The notes below the pieces were generated by a model that saw nothing but the letters and a program-made list of their open reading frames with translations, did not search any database and was not told the DNA's origin. The position numbers were made by a program, and so were the translations under genes. DNA of 64,000 nt from Mesorhizobium sp. BR1-1-16 (lineage in GTDB: Bacteria; Pseudomonadota; Alphaproteobacteria; Rhizobiales; Kaistiaceae), in NCBI RefSeq assembly GCF_020165495.1, contig NZ_JAIUIE010000001.1:1178001-1242000 (forward strand), read 5' to 3'. Positions 53,776-62,900 of the stretch are shown here, piece after piece (position 1 is the stretch's first letter; every line of letters starts with the position of its first letter).

Positions 53776-54980
53776 TGCTCGCCGAATCGCTCAAGCTCGC
53801 GCTCCGTACCATCAGCCGTAACCCGATGCGGTCGTTCCTGACGGTGCTCGGCATCGTCATCGGCGTGGCGGCCGTCATCGCACTCGTGACGATCGGCAAC
53901 GGCACCACGGCGCGCGTCACGGCCGACATCGCCAAGCTCGGCAGCAACATGCTATTCGTCCGGCCAGGCCAGTTCGGCCCCGGCCGCGCCAGCACGACAG
54001 CGAAATCCTTCAACGACCGCGACGTCGCGGCGATCCGTGACCAGATCGGCGGCCTTCGCGCCGTGGCGCCGGTCGCCCAATCCACGGCGACGGTGATCTT
54101 CGGTGGCGAGAGCCGCTCCAGCAGCGTGATCGGCACGACGGCCGACTATCTGGTGGCGCTCGATTGGTCCCTGGCCTCGGGCCGCGCCTTCCTGGAGACG
54201 GAGGAGCGCGGCGGGCGAGCCGCCTGTATCATTGGTGAGACTGTGCGGACCAAGCTTTTCGGTGCCACCGACCCGCTGGGGCGGGCGCTCCGCGTCGGAA
54301 ATGTCTCCTGCGAAGTCATCGGCATCCTGGCCAAGAAGGGCCAGTCCGGCATGGGCACGGATCAGGATGATACCGTGCTGATGCCGCTGCGCGCCGTGCA
54401 AAGGCGGATCATCGGATCGAGCGATATCGGCACGATCCTGGTCTCGGCGCGCGACGGCGTGGCGACGAGCAAGGTGCAGGGCGACCTTGAGCGGCTGATG
54501 CGCGAGCGGCGCGGCATCGTCGCCGGAAAGACTGACGATTTCTCGGTCAACGATATGACGCAGATGCTCGAAACCATGGCCGGCACGACGCAGCTTCTGA
54601 CCGGCTTGCTCGGCGCAGTCGCGGCCGTCAGCCTCCTGGTCGGCGGCATCGGCATCATGAACATCATGCTGGTGTCCGTCACCGAGCGGACGCGAGAAAT
54701 CGGCATTCGGCTTGCCATCGGCGCGCTCGAGGGACAGGTGCTGGCGCAGTTTCTGGTCGAGGCGATGGTGCTGTCGCTGTTCGGCGGCGGCGTCGGCATT
54801 CTGCTCGGCCTGGCGCTCGCCTATGGCGCCACGACGGCGCTGGGCGTGCCGTTCGTCCTCAGCCCGTCGATCATCGTGATCGCCTTCGCCTTCTCGGCGC
54901 TGATCGGCGTCGTCTTCGGCTATGTGCCGGCCCGCCGTGCCGCGCATCTCGATCCGATCGAGGCACTGCGGCACGAATGA
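53775..54980 (+). CDS. MacB-like ABC transporter permease (FtsX family)
   Basis: This 401-residue permease has one transmembrane helix near the N-terminus (V-L-G-I-V-I-G-V), a large periplasmic domain (about 45-270) and three C-terminal helices with the N-I-M-L-V-S-V-T-E-R-T-R-E-I-G-I-R coupling segment. This is the mechanotransmission MacB topology. It ends the export operon and is convergent with the fructokinase gene. Confidence 0.93.
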   Translation: MLAESLKLALRTISRNPMRSFLTVLGIVIGVAAVIALVTIGNGTTARVTADIAKLGSNMLFVRPGQFGPGRASTTAKSFNDRDVAAIRDQIGGLRAVAPVAQSTATVIFGGESRSSSVIGTTADYLVALDWSLASGRAFLETEERGGRAACIIGETVRTKLFGATDPLGRALRVGNVSCEVIGILAKKGQSGMGTDQDDTVLMPLRAVQRRIIGSSDIGTILVSARDGVATSKVQGDLERLMRERRGIVAGKTDDFSVNDMTQMLETMAGTTQLLTGLLGAVAAVSLLVGGIGIMNIMLVSVTERTREIGIRLAIGALEGQVLAQFLVEAMVLSLFGGGVGILLGLALAYGATTALGVPFVLSPSIIVIAFAFSALIGVVFGYVPARRAAHLDPIEALRHE

Positions 54981-54992
54981 AAGCGGATCGTC

Positions 54993-55919
54993 TCAGCCGG
55001 CGATCTCGCTGCGCCATGGCGGATCGGCGCCGACGCGTGAGCAGGTGACGGCGGCGACGCGATTGGCGAAGTCGAGCGCGTCCTTGAGGGCAGCATGATC
55101 GATGCCGCGGATCGCGTTGATGCTGAGCAGTCCCTTCTCCGAAAGGCGCGCAAGCAGGCCGCCGGAAAAGCTGTCCCCAGCCCCGACCGTGTCGGCAACC
55201 TTGATCGGCTGGACCGGCGAGAAGATCGAGCCGGTGCGCGTATAGGCGGTGACACCCGAGCCGCCGCGGGTCACCACGACAATGCCGGCCCCGCCAGCGA
55301 GCCAGCCGGCCGCGATGGTCTCCGGCGCTTCGCCCGGATGCAGCCATTCGAGATCCGCCCCGGAGATCTTCACGATGTCGGCGCCGTGGGCGAACACTTC
55401 CGCGCGCGCCTTGAAGGCCTCGCGATCAGGAATGAGGGTCGGCCGCACATTCGGATCGTAGCTGATGACGCGCTTGCCGCGATTCTGGTCCATCACCGTC
55501 GCGAGGCGGCTGGCGAAGGGTTCGGTCGCCAACGAGAACGACGAGAAATGCAGCGCCTCGACGTCATCGGCGACAGGCTCATGCGTGGCTGGATCATGCA
55601 GGCGACCGGCGCTGTTCTCGTCGAAGAACGCATATTGCGGCTCTTCGTGTGCGAGGCTGACAAAGGCGAGGGTCGTCGGGCGCGCCGAGCGGCCGGCATA
55701 TTTGAGGCTGACATGGCTGCGCTCGAGCTCGGCCGCCAGCATGTCGCCGAAGAAATCCGTCGAGATGCCGCCGAGGAAGCCGGTCCTGATGCCAAGGCGT
55801 CCGGTTGTCAGCGCGACATTATAGGGCGATCCGCCGACCGCGGGGCGATAGCTGTCTCGGCCCTCGGCGTCCTTTGTCGGCAGAAAGTCGATCAGCGCCT
55901 CACCGCAGCTTACGATCAT
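54993..55919 (-). CDS. PfkB-family carbohydrate kinase (probable fructokinase)
   Basis: This 308-residue ribokinase-fold kinase has the N-terminal signature G-G-S-P-Y-N and the C-terminal anion-hole/catalytic motif D-T-V-G-A-G-D-S-F. The pattern V-S-C-G-E-A-L-I-D-F is typical of bacterial fructokinases. The ATG at 55919 begins the fold; a GTG three codons upstream is possible. It could phosphorylate fructose released by the GH32 enzyme encoded about 42 kb away. It is divergent from ccdA. Confidence 0.87.
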   Translation of the reverse strand: MIVSCGEALIDFLPTKDAEGRDSYRPAVGGSPYNVALTTGRLGIRTGFLGGISTDFFGDMLAAELERSHVSLKYAGRSARPTTLAFVSLAHEEPQYAFFDENSAGRLHDPATHEPVADDVEALHFSSFSLATEPFASRLATVMDQNRGKRVISYDPNVRPTLIPDREAFKARAEVFAHGADIVKISGADLEWLHPGEAPETIAAGWLAGGAGIVVVTRGGSGVTAYTRTGSIFSPVQPIKVADTVGAGDSFSGGLLARLSEKGLLSINAIRGIDHAALKDALDFANRVAAVTCSRVGADPPWRSEIAG

Positions 55920-56097
55920 TCCAGTCACCCTGTGCTGACCCCACGTTTCAAAGCCATCTACCGGAAGCCGGGGGCGTCGCCAAGGGGCTCCGCGAACGGG
56001 TTGCGGCGACCGTTGACGACACCATCGCATTTCCGTGACTGGTCCGCCGCGTCCGATTGCCTATAAACGGTGCGGGCCGCATCCTGGCCCCGAGGCC

Positions 56098-56844
56098 ATG
56101 CTGTCGATGCCGTCTGATGTCACGTTGTGGGGCGCCCTCATCGCCGGGCTGCTGTCGTTCATCTCGCCCTGCGTCCTGCCGCTGGTGCCGCCCTATCTCT
56201 GCTATGTGACCGGCCTCAGCCTCGAAGAGGTGACGGCGCGCAAGGCGGAGCGCGAAGTGCGGCGCGTCGTGCTGCGATCCTCGTTTGCCTTCGTGCTCGG
56301 CTTCTCCACGGTGTTCGTGCTGCTCGGCGCCACCGCATCGGTGGTCGGCCGCATGGTCGCGCGCTACCAGGACATCCTCTCGATCGTCGCCGGCCTCGTG
56401 ATCATCGTCATGGGGCTGCATTTCCTCGGCGTCTTCCGCATCGCGCTGATGCACCGCGAGGCGCGTCTGCGCGTCGACAAGCAGCCGGCGGGCCTTGCCG
56501 GCGCCTATGTACTCGGACTCGCCTTCGCCTTCGGCTGGACACCCTGCATCGGGCCGGTGCTCGCGGCGATCCTCGCGGTCGCAGGCTCGACCGACACGGT
56601 GGCCCGCGGCGCCGGTCTCCTTGCGATCTATTCGCTCGGGCTCGGCATTCCGTTCCTGCTTGTCGCGGGCTTTGCCGAACATCTGGTCGAGGCGCTCGGA
56701 AAGTTCCGCCGTCATCTGCCGAAGGTCGAGAAGGCCATGGGCGCCTTCCTCGTCATTGCCGGCCTCCTGTTCCTGACGGGCCAGATGTCGCGGATCTCCT
56801 TCTTCCTGCTCGAAACCTTCCCGATGTTGCAGCAGGTCGGCTGA
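56098..56844 (+). CDS. ccdA: Cytochrome c biogenesis/disulfide reductase transmembrane protein CcdA
   Basis: This 248-residue inner-membrane protein has six predicted helices and one redox cysteine in each repeat: S-P-C-V-L-P in helix 1 and T-P-C-I-G-P in helix 4. These relay electrons from cytosolic thioredoxin to periplasmic partners for cytochrome c maturation. The start at 56098 is preferred; 56107 is an alternative. No thioredoxin-like partner (CcmG, ResA) is adjacent. Confidence 0.93.
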   Translation: MLSMPSDVTLWGALIAGLLSFISPCVLPLVPPYLCYVTGLSLEEVTARKAEREVRRVVLRSSFAFVLGFSTVFVLLGATASVVGRMVARYQDILSIVAGLVIIVMGLHFLGVFRIALMHREARLRVDKQPAGLAGAYVLGLAFAFGWTPCIGPVLAAILAVAGSTDTVARGAGLLAIYSLGLGIPFLLVAGFAEHLVEALGKFRRHLPKVEKAMGAFLVIAGLLFLTGQMSRISFFLLETFPMLQQVG

Positions 56845-56934
56845 CCGCGGCCCGAAGCGATGAAGCGGCTCGGCGCTTGACCGCGAGCGCCCGGATCGCG
56901 CAATGCTGGCCTCCGTTCGACGAAGGGAGGACCC

Positions 56935-58290
56935 ATGACCGATCGCTCATCGCTCGCCATCCTGCTCGCAGCCGGCGAGGGGACGCGGATGCGTTCCTCC
57001 CTGCCTAAAGTGATGCACCCGGTCGCGGGGCTGCCGATGATCGGCCATGTGCTGAAGTCGGCGGCGGCGGCCGGCATCGACCGCTTCGCTATCGTGGCCG
57101 GCAGCGGCGCGGAGGCCGTCGAGCGCTTCGTCGGCAAGGCTGCGCCTGCGTCGCAGATCTTCATCCAGACCGAACGCCATGGCACGGCGCATGCCGTGCT
57201 CGCGGCCCGCGATGCGTTGGCCGATCCGGTCGATGACGTCCTGGTGCTCTATGGTGACACACCCCTTGTGACACCTGAGACGATCGCGCGGCTCCGCGCC
57301 GAGATCGCGGCAGGCGCCGCCGTGGTCGTGCTGGGCTTTCGGCCTGTTGATCCGACCGGCTATGGGCGCCTTCTCGTCGAGAAGGGCAGTCTCGTCGCGA
57401 TCCGCGAGGAGCGCGACGCGACGCCCGAGGAACGTCAGATCGGCCTCTGCAATGCCGGGCTGATGGCTTTCGCCGGAGCCGGACTGCTGCATCTCCTCGC
57501 CTCGATCGGCAACGACAATGCCAAGCGCGAATATTATCTGACCGACGCTGTCGGCGTCGCCCACGCCGCCGGGCTGCCCGTGGTCGCGATCGAGGCCGAC
57601 GCCGATGAGGTCGCGGGCGTCAATACGCGCGTCGAACTGGCCGAGGTCGAAGCGATCTGGCAGGACCGCGCCCGTCGCCGCGCCATGCTTGCCGGCGTGA
57701 CGTTGGTCGCGCCGGAGACGGTGTTCTTCGCGCATGACACGCTGCTCGAACCCGACGTGACCGTCGAGCCGAATGTCGTGTTCGGCCCCGCCGTCACGGT
57801 CGAAAGCGGCGCGATCATCCATGCCTTCTCGCATCTCGAAGGCGCGCGGGTCGAAGGCGGCGCGGCGGTCGGGCCTTTCGCGCGCCTCCGTCCCGGCGCC
57901 AAGCTCGGGCCGCAGTCAAAGGTTGGCAATTTCGTCGAGGTGAAGAATGCCGAGATCGGCGCCGGCGCCAAGGTCAGCCACCTGACCTATATCGGCGACG
58001 CCCATGTCGGCGCGGAGGCGAATATCGGCGCCGGCACCGTCACCTGCAATTATGACGGCTACGACAAGGCGCTGACCGTGATCGGCGAGGGCGCGTTCAT
58101 CGGCTCCAACAGCGCGCTCGTCGCCCCGGTCAATATCGGTGACGGCGCCTATGTAGGATCGGGGAGCGTCATCACCGAGGATGTCGCGCCGGATGCGCTG
58201 GCGCTCGGTCGTGCCCGCCAGGTGGAAAAGCCCGGCTGGGCCGCGCGCTTCCGCGCCGCCAAGGCGGCGACGGAGCGGAAGCGCGTCTGA
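56935..58290 (+). CDS. glmU: Bifunctional UDP-GlcNAc pyrophosphorylase/GlcN-1-P acetyltransferase GlmU
   Basis: This 451-residue enzyme makes UDP-GlcNAc in two steps. The N-terminal nucleotidyltransferase has [12 protein letters not shown], and the C-terminal left-handed beta-helix hexapeptide repeats include R-P-G-A and a catalytic histidine in [17 protein letters not shown] lies a few bases before the ATG. It precedes glmS by about 130 bases, so the amino-sugar pathway genes are linked. Confidence 0.97.
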   Translation: MTDRSSLAILLAAGEGTRMRSSLPKVMHPVAGLPMIGHVLKSAAAAGIDRFAIVAGSGAEAVERFVGKAAPASQIFIQTERHGTAHAVLAARDALADPVDDVLVLYGDTPLVTPETIARLRAEIAAGAAVVVLGFRPVDPTGYGRLLVEKGSLVAIREERDATPEERQIGLCNAGLMAFAGAGLLHLLASIGNDNAKREYYLTDAVGVAHAAGLPVVAIEADADEVAGVNTRVELAEVEAIWQDRARRRAMLAGVTLVAPETVFFAHDTLLEPDVTVEPNVVFGPAVTVESGAIIHAFSHLEGARVEGGAAVGPFARLRPGAKLGPQSKVGNFVEVKNAEIGAGAKVSHLTYIGDAHVGAEANIGAGTVTCNYDGYDKALTVIGEGAFIGSNSALVAPVNIGDGAYVGSGSVITEDVAPDALALGRARQVEKPGWAARFRAAKAATERKRV

Positions 58291-58417
58291 GGCATCCATG
58301 AAAAGCCGAAACAGGACGTGATTTCCGGGGTTTGCCAAGGACTATTAAGGGTTCTCGCGGCAGGCTCTGAAAATCAGCCGGGTGATTGCCGGCCTCGAAT
58401 CGTGGGGGACGCGCGGC

Positions 58418-60238
58418 ATGTGCGGCATCATCGGCATTCTCGGACTGACGCCGGTCGCGCCGCTGCTCGTCGACGGTCTTAAGCGGCTCGAATATCGCGG
58501 TTATGATTCGGCCGGCATTGCCACGCTCGAGGGCGGCCATCTCGACCGGCTGCGCGCCGAAGGCAAACTGCGCAATCTCGAAGCGAAGCTGGCCGGCCGC
58601 CGCAAAGGCGGATGCACCGGCATAGGCCACACGCGCTGGGCGACCCATGGCGCCCCGACCGAGCGCAACGCGCACCCGCATGCGACCGAGCGCGTCGCGG
58701 TCGTCCATAACGGCATCATCGAGAATTTCCGCGAATTGCGCCTCGAGCTGGAGGCAGCTGGCCGCGTCTTTTCTTCGGACACGGACACCGAAGTCGTAGC
58801 CCAGCTGGTGACGCTCGGGCTCATCGACGGACTCGCGCCGAAAGATGCGGTGCAGGCGGCGCTGAAGCGTCTCAACGGTGCTTTCGCGCTCGCCTTCCTG
58901 TTCGAGGGCGAGGACGATCTCGTGATCGGCGCCCGTCGCGGCAGCCCGCTCGCCATTGGCTGGGGCAGCGGCGAAATGTTTCTCGGCTCCGACGCGATCG
59001 CGCTCGGGCCGTTCACCGACGAGATCACCTATCTCGAGGATGGCGACAGCGTGGTCCTGACCCGCGCCGGCGCGACGATCTTCGATGCCGACGATATCGA
59101 GGTCGTCAGGACGCTTACGACGACCGCCGGCTCGACCTATGTCGCCGACAAGGGCAACCACCGCCATTTCATGGTCAAGGAGATCCACGAGCAGCCGGAA
59201 GTCGTCGGCCGGACGCTCGCGCATTATCTCGACCTTGTCGCCAACACCGCCAAGACAGTCGCCGACATCGATTTCGCGCGCATCGACCGCCTCTCGATCA
59301 CCGCCTGCGGCACCGCCTTCTATGCCGGCTTTGTCGCCAAATACTGGTTCGAGCGGCTCGCCCGGCTGCCCGTTGACATCGATATCGCCTCCGAATTTCG
59401 CTACCGCGAGCAACCGCTGTCGAAGGACGGGCTGTCGATCGTCATCTCGCAGTCCGGCGAAACGGCCGATACGCTCGCCTCGCTGCGCTACGCCAAGGGC
59501 GAAGGCCAGCGCATCGCGGCGATCGTCAATGTCCGCGAGTCGACGATCGCGCGTGAGGCCGATGTCATGCTGCCGATCCTGGCCGGCCCGGAAATCGGCG
59601 TCGCCTCGACCAAGGCATTCACCGCTCAGCTCGCGGTCCTCGCCGCGACCGCGATCGCCGCAGGACGGGCGCGCGGCACGATCGATGCCGCCGAAGAGGC
59701 GTCGCTCGTGCGCGCCTTCAGCGAGGTTCCGCGCCTGATGCACCAGTCTCTCCGCCTCGAGGGACAGATCGAGGCGCTGGCCCGCGACCTCGCCAGGGTC
59801 AAGCATTGTCTCTATCTCGGCCGCGGCACCAGCTATCCGATCGCGCTGGAAGGCGCGCTGAAGCTGAAGGAAATCTCCTATATCCACGCCGAGGGCTATG
59901 CGGCGGGCGAGCTGAAGCATGGGCCGATCGCGCTCATCGACGAGGAAATGCCCGTCGTCGTGATCGCGCCTTATGACCGGGTGTTCGAGAAGACCGTATC
60001 CAACATGCAGGAGGTCGCGGCCCGCGGCGGCCGCATCATCCTGATCACCGACCGGAAAGGCAGCGAGGCTGCCGCGATCGATACGGTCGAGACGCTGATC
60101 CTGCCGGAAATGCCGGCTGTGGTGACGCCGCTGGTCTATGCGATCCCGGTGCAACTGCTCGCCTATCATACGGCGGTCTTCATGGGCACGGATGTCGACC
60201 AGCCGCGCAACCTCGCAAAGTCGGTCACGGTCGAGTAA
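58418..60238 (+). CDS. glmS: Glutamine--fructose-6-phosphate aminotransferase GlmS
   Basis: This 606-residue enzyme makes glucosamine 6-phosphate from fructose 6-phosphate and glutamine. The ATG at 58418 makes Cys2 (M-C-G-I-I-G-I) the N-terminal nucleophile after Met removal, so an upstream in-frame start is excluded. An N-terminal class II amidotransferase domain is followed by two SIS domains (with S-Q-S-G-E-T and S-Y-P-I). GGGGGA lies 8 bases upstream. No glmS ribozyme is seen. Confidence 0.97.
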   Translation: MCGIIGILGLTPVAPLLVDGLKRLEYRGYDSAGIATLEGGHLDRLRAEGKLRNLEAKLAGRRKGGCTGIGHTRWATHGAPTERNAHPHATERVAVVHNGIIENFRELRLELEAAGRVFSSDTDTEVVAQLVTLGLIDGLAPKDAVQAALKRLNGAFALAFLFEGEDDLVIGARRGSPLAIGWGSGEMFLGSDAIALGPFTDEITYLEDGDSVVLTRAGATIFDADDIEVVRTLTTTAGSTYVADKGNHRHFMVKEIHEQPEVVGRTLAHYLDLVANTAKTVADIDFARIDRLSITACGTAFYAGFVAKYWFERLARLPVDIDIASEFRYREQPLSKDGLSIVISQSGETADTLASLRYAKGEGQRIAAIVNVRESTIAREADVMLPILAGPEIGVASTKAFTAQLAVLAATAIAAGRARGTIDAAEEASLVRAFSEVPRLMHQSLRLEGQIEALARDLARVKHCLYLGRGTSYPIALEGALKLKEISYIHAEGYAAGELKHGPIALIDEEMPVVVIAPYDRVFEKTVSNMQEVAARGGRIILITDRKGSEAAAIDTVETLILPEMPAVVTPLVYAIPVQLLAYHTAVFMGTDVDQPRNLAKSVTVE

Positions 60239-60353
60239 CCGCTCCGGCCGAATGCCCTGGCCAGCATCACCTGGCGCGGATCGAGGCTGGCGATCCTTTT
60301 CGCAGCCGTCATAATACCGTGGCAGAGTTGGCTCTCAGGCGACAGGAGATGGC

Positions 60354-61070
60354 ATGAGTCTGGACGAGCCTCAGCTATCCGTGCCCTTGGATTCGCCTGG
60401 CCGGCGGATCGTGAAGCGGCTGCGGAATTACTTTCTGACCGGGCTGGTGATCGCGGCGCCGATCTCGATCACGATCTATCTCACCTGGTCGCTGATCAAA
60501 TGGATCGATGGCTGGGTCAAGCCGGTCATTCCGCGCGAATACAGCCCCGATTCATACCTGCCGTTTTCCGTGCCCGGCTTCGGCGTTCTGGTCGCCGTGA
60601 TCGCTTTGACGCTGCTCGGCTTCCTGACGGCGAATTTCGTCGGTCGCACGCTGGTTGGCCTCGGCGAATCGCTGGTCGGTCGCACGCCGCTGGTGCGCAA
60701 TCTCTATGGCGCGCTGAAGCAGCTGTTCGAGACCGTGCTTTCGTCAAAAGGCAAGTCGTTCCACAAGACCGCGCTGATGGAATTCCCCTATAAGGGCGTC
60801 TACGCGATCGTGTTCATCGCCACTGAAACGCGCGGCGAGATCCGAGCCCGCATCGGCCAGGACGGCGAGGAATGGGTGACGGTGTTCCTGCCGCCGAGCC
60901 CGGCGCCGACCGCGGGCTTCATGCTGTTCGTCAAGCGCAGCGAGCTGATCGAACTCGACATGACGGTCGAAGAAGCTGCGAAAGTGGTGCTTTCGGCTGG
61001 GCTCGTCACGCCCGAATATGATCCGGCACGGCTGCAGCCCGCTCCAACGCCGCGCATCCCCGTCACCTGA
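60354..61070 (+). CDS. DUF502 family membrane protein
   Basis: This 238-residue protein has two transmembrane helices (about 25-45 and 75-98) separated by a short loop with I-D-G-W-V-K-P. The cytosolic C-terminal part contains the family segments T-P-L-V-R-N-L-Y and F-K/P-Y-K-G-V. AGGAG precedes the ATG. DUF502 proteins are widespread and often near recG or glmS in this lineage; no function is established. Confidence 0.9.
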   Translation: MSLDEPQLSVPLDSPGRRIVKRLRNYFLTGLVIAAPISITIYLTWSLIKWIDGWVKPVIPREYSPDSYLPFSVPGFGVLVAVIALTLLGFLTANFVGRTLVGLGESLVGRTPLVRNLYGALKQLFETVLSSKGKSFHKTALMEFPYKGVYAIVFIATETRGEIRARIGQDGEEWVTVFLPPSPAPTAGFMLFVKRSELIELDMTVEEAAKVVLSAGLVTPEYDPARLQPAPTPRIPVT

Positions 61071-61080
61071 GCCGGAGCGT

Positions 61081-62835
61081 TCAGCTCTCGCCAGACAGCG
61101 ACCGCCGTGCCTTGTCGAGCTCCTCGGCATAGCGGCGGAGCAGATGCGCTTCGGTCAAGAGACCGATGACCTGCCGATGATCCGTGTCGTCGACGACGGC
61201 GAGTTCCTCGCTTTCGGCTGCATCGAAGGTCGCGGCAGCCTCGCGCGCCGTCATGTCGGGCAGAAGCATCCTGTCCGGATAACGGCAGAGCTTGGCGACC
61301 GTGTGCTCGCCCGGCTCGGCGCTCGCATGGGCATCGGCAACCAGCACGATACCGGCATAGCCGCCGGCATTATCCGTCGCGACGACACGCTGGGCCGAGC
61401 CGAGTGGATAGAGGCTGCGGAAAGCGTCGAGCCGCATCGAGGCGAGGATCGGCCGCATATCGGTACGCATCATGCGGCCAACCGTCAGATCACGCAGCCA
61501 GCCGATATCCTGCGCGCCGCGGATCGTCTCGCCGCGCAGATGCAGGCGCCAAGTCGAGAACGAGTAGCCGAAGAACTGCCGCACCGTCGTTGCCGAGAGG
61601 ATCGAGGCGGCCAGCACGATGCCGGTCAGCTGGAGATCACCCGTCACTTCGAGCGCGAGGAAGGTCATCGTGAGCGGGCCGCCGATGATGCCGACCGCCA
61701 ATGCGCTCATGCCAACGATCGCCGTCACGGTCGGGTCGAGATCGAGTTGCGGAAACAGGAGTTCAAGCGACGCGCCATAAAGCCGTCCGACCAGCACGCC
61801 GAGAAACAGCGAAGCGAAGAAGAGGCCGCCGCGAAATCCGGAACCGATCGAGGCCGACGTTGCCGCGATCTTGACGAGGATCACCAGAAGCAGCGTGCCG
61901 ATCGCCGGGGTCGTCGCGAGATTGAGATAGAGCGCGCCATGCCCGCCGGACAGAGCTTGCGGCGTGATGAGCGCCAGCAGGCCGACGGCGACGCCGCCGA
62001 TGGCCGGACGAAAAAAGCGCGGAATGCCGCTCTTCTGGAAGGCCAGTTCGACCAGCGTGATGAGCCGCATGATGCCGATGGCGAGCAACCCGAGCAGCAG
62101 ACCCAGCGCCAGGAAGGGCGGATAGTGCGAGGCATCGACATGAAAGCCGCTCGGGATGGTGATGATGTGGACATCGAGGCCGAGCGTGCGCGCGACGAGA
62201 TAGCCCGTGAGCGCCGCAATGAGCACCGGCGCGACATTCGCCACCGAATAGACGCCGATGATCAGCTCGAAACCATAGAACGCGCCGGTCAGCGGGCCGC
62301 CGAAAGCGGCAGCGATCGCGCCGGCGGAGCCGCAGCCGACCGCGAGCCGTAGATCGGTGCGGCGAAGGCCGAGCCGCGTGCCGATCGTCGACGCGAATCC
62401 GCTCGCGACCTGCGTATAGCCCGCCTCAAGACCGACCGAGGCGCCAAAACCGTTTGAAATGACGTTTTCGAGGCCGACGCGCAGGCTGTCGAAGAGCGAC
62501 ATCTGCCCGCCATGCAGGGCGTTCGCCTCGATCGGATCGACGATCAGGCGCCGACGCTTGCGGAACAGGAAGATGACGAGGCCGAGCAGCGCGCCGCCGG
62601 CAAGCGGGATGGCGACATGCCACGGCTCGATCGCTGCCGTGGCGCTGAGCTGGCTGCCGGGGTCGATGCCGTAGAGCCACACATGCAGCGCCGCCGTCGT
62701 CGATGAGATCGCCACGACGATCAAGCCGGCAAGCGCGCCGATCACGGCTGCAAGCAACAGCAGCGACGGTTCGCTGGACCGGAAGAGGGCGCGGACGCGC
62801 GCCATTGGACGTTCTGGGGAAGCGGGCGGCGGCAT
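61081..62835 (-). CDS. ClC-family chloride channel/transporter with C-terminal CBS domains (atypical filter)
   Basis: This 584-residue membrane protein has ten or more helices and about 150 C-terminal cytosolic residues with two CBS-like segments. The gating glutamate is kept (E137 in V-G-L-E-A-G), but the usual G-R-E-G-P reads G-L-E-A-G. The helix-N motif G-G-I-F-A-P reads G-G-L-F-F-A, and the Ser-containing G-S-G-I-P filter region is replaced by an A-N-A-L-H-G-G segment. It thus belongs to a divergent ClC clade whose ion selectivity is uncertain. Starts at 62835 or 62805 are both possible; there is no strong ribosome site. Confidence 0.87.
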   Translation of the reverse strand: MPPPASPERPMARVRALFRSSEPSLLLLAAVIGALAGLIVVAISSTTAALHVWLYGIDPGSQLSATAAIEPWHVAIPLAGGALLGLVIFLFRKRRRLIVDPIEANALHGGQMSLFDSLRVGLENVISNGFGASVGLEAGYTQVASGFASTIGTRLGLRRTDLRLAVGCGSAGAIAAAFGGPLTGAFYGFELIIGVYSVANVAPVLIAALTGYLVARTLGLDVHIITIPSGFHVDASHYPPFLALGLLLGLLAIGIMRLITLVELAFQKSGIPRFFRPAIGGVAVGLLALITPQALSGGHGALYLNLATTPAIGTLLLVILVKIAATSASIGSGFRGGLFFASLFLGVLVGRLYGASLELLFPQLDLDPTVTAIVGMSALAVGIIGGPLTMTFLALEVTGDLQLTGIVLAASILSATTVRQFFGYSFSTWRLHLRGETIRGAQDIGWLRDLTVGRMMRTDMRPILASMRLDAFRSLYPLGSAQRVVATDNAGGYAGIVLVADAHASAEPGEHTVAKLCRYPDRMLLPDMTAREAAATFDAAESEELAVVDDTDHRQVIGLLTEAHLLRRYAEELDKARRSLSGES

Positions 62836-62900
62836 GACGCTCGAACGGTTCGGCGGGAGCCAAACGCCTACCCGCAAAACACGGCCGAGGCGAGGCGGAA

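Noticed and set aside
58172-60169. 665-codon minus-strand frame opposite glmS
   Set aside because: Shadow of glmS caused by GC-biased third positions; no family features.
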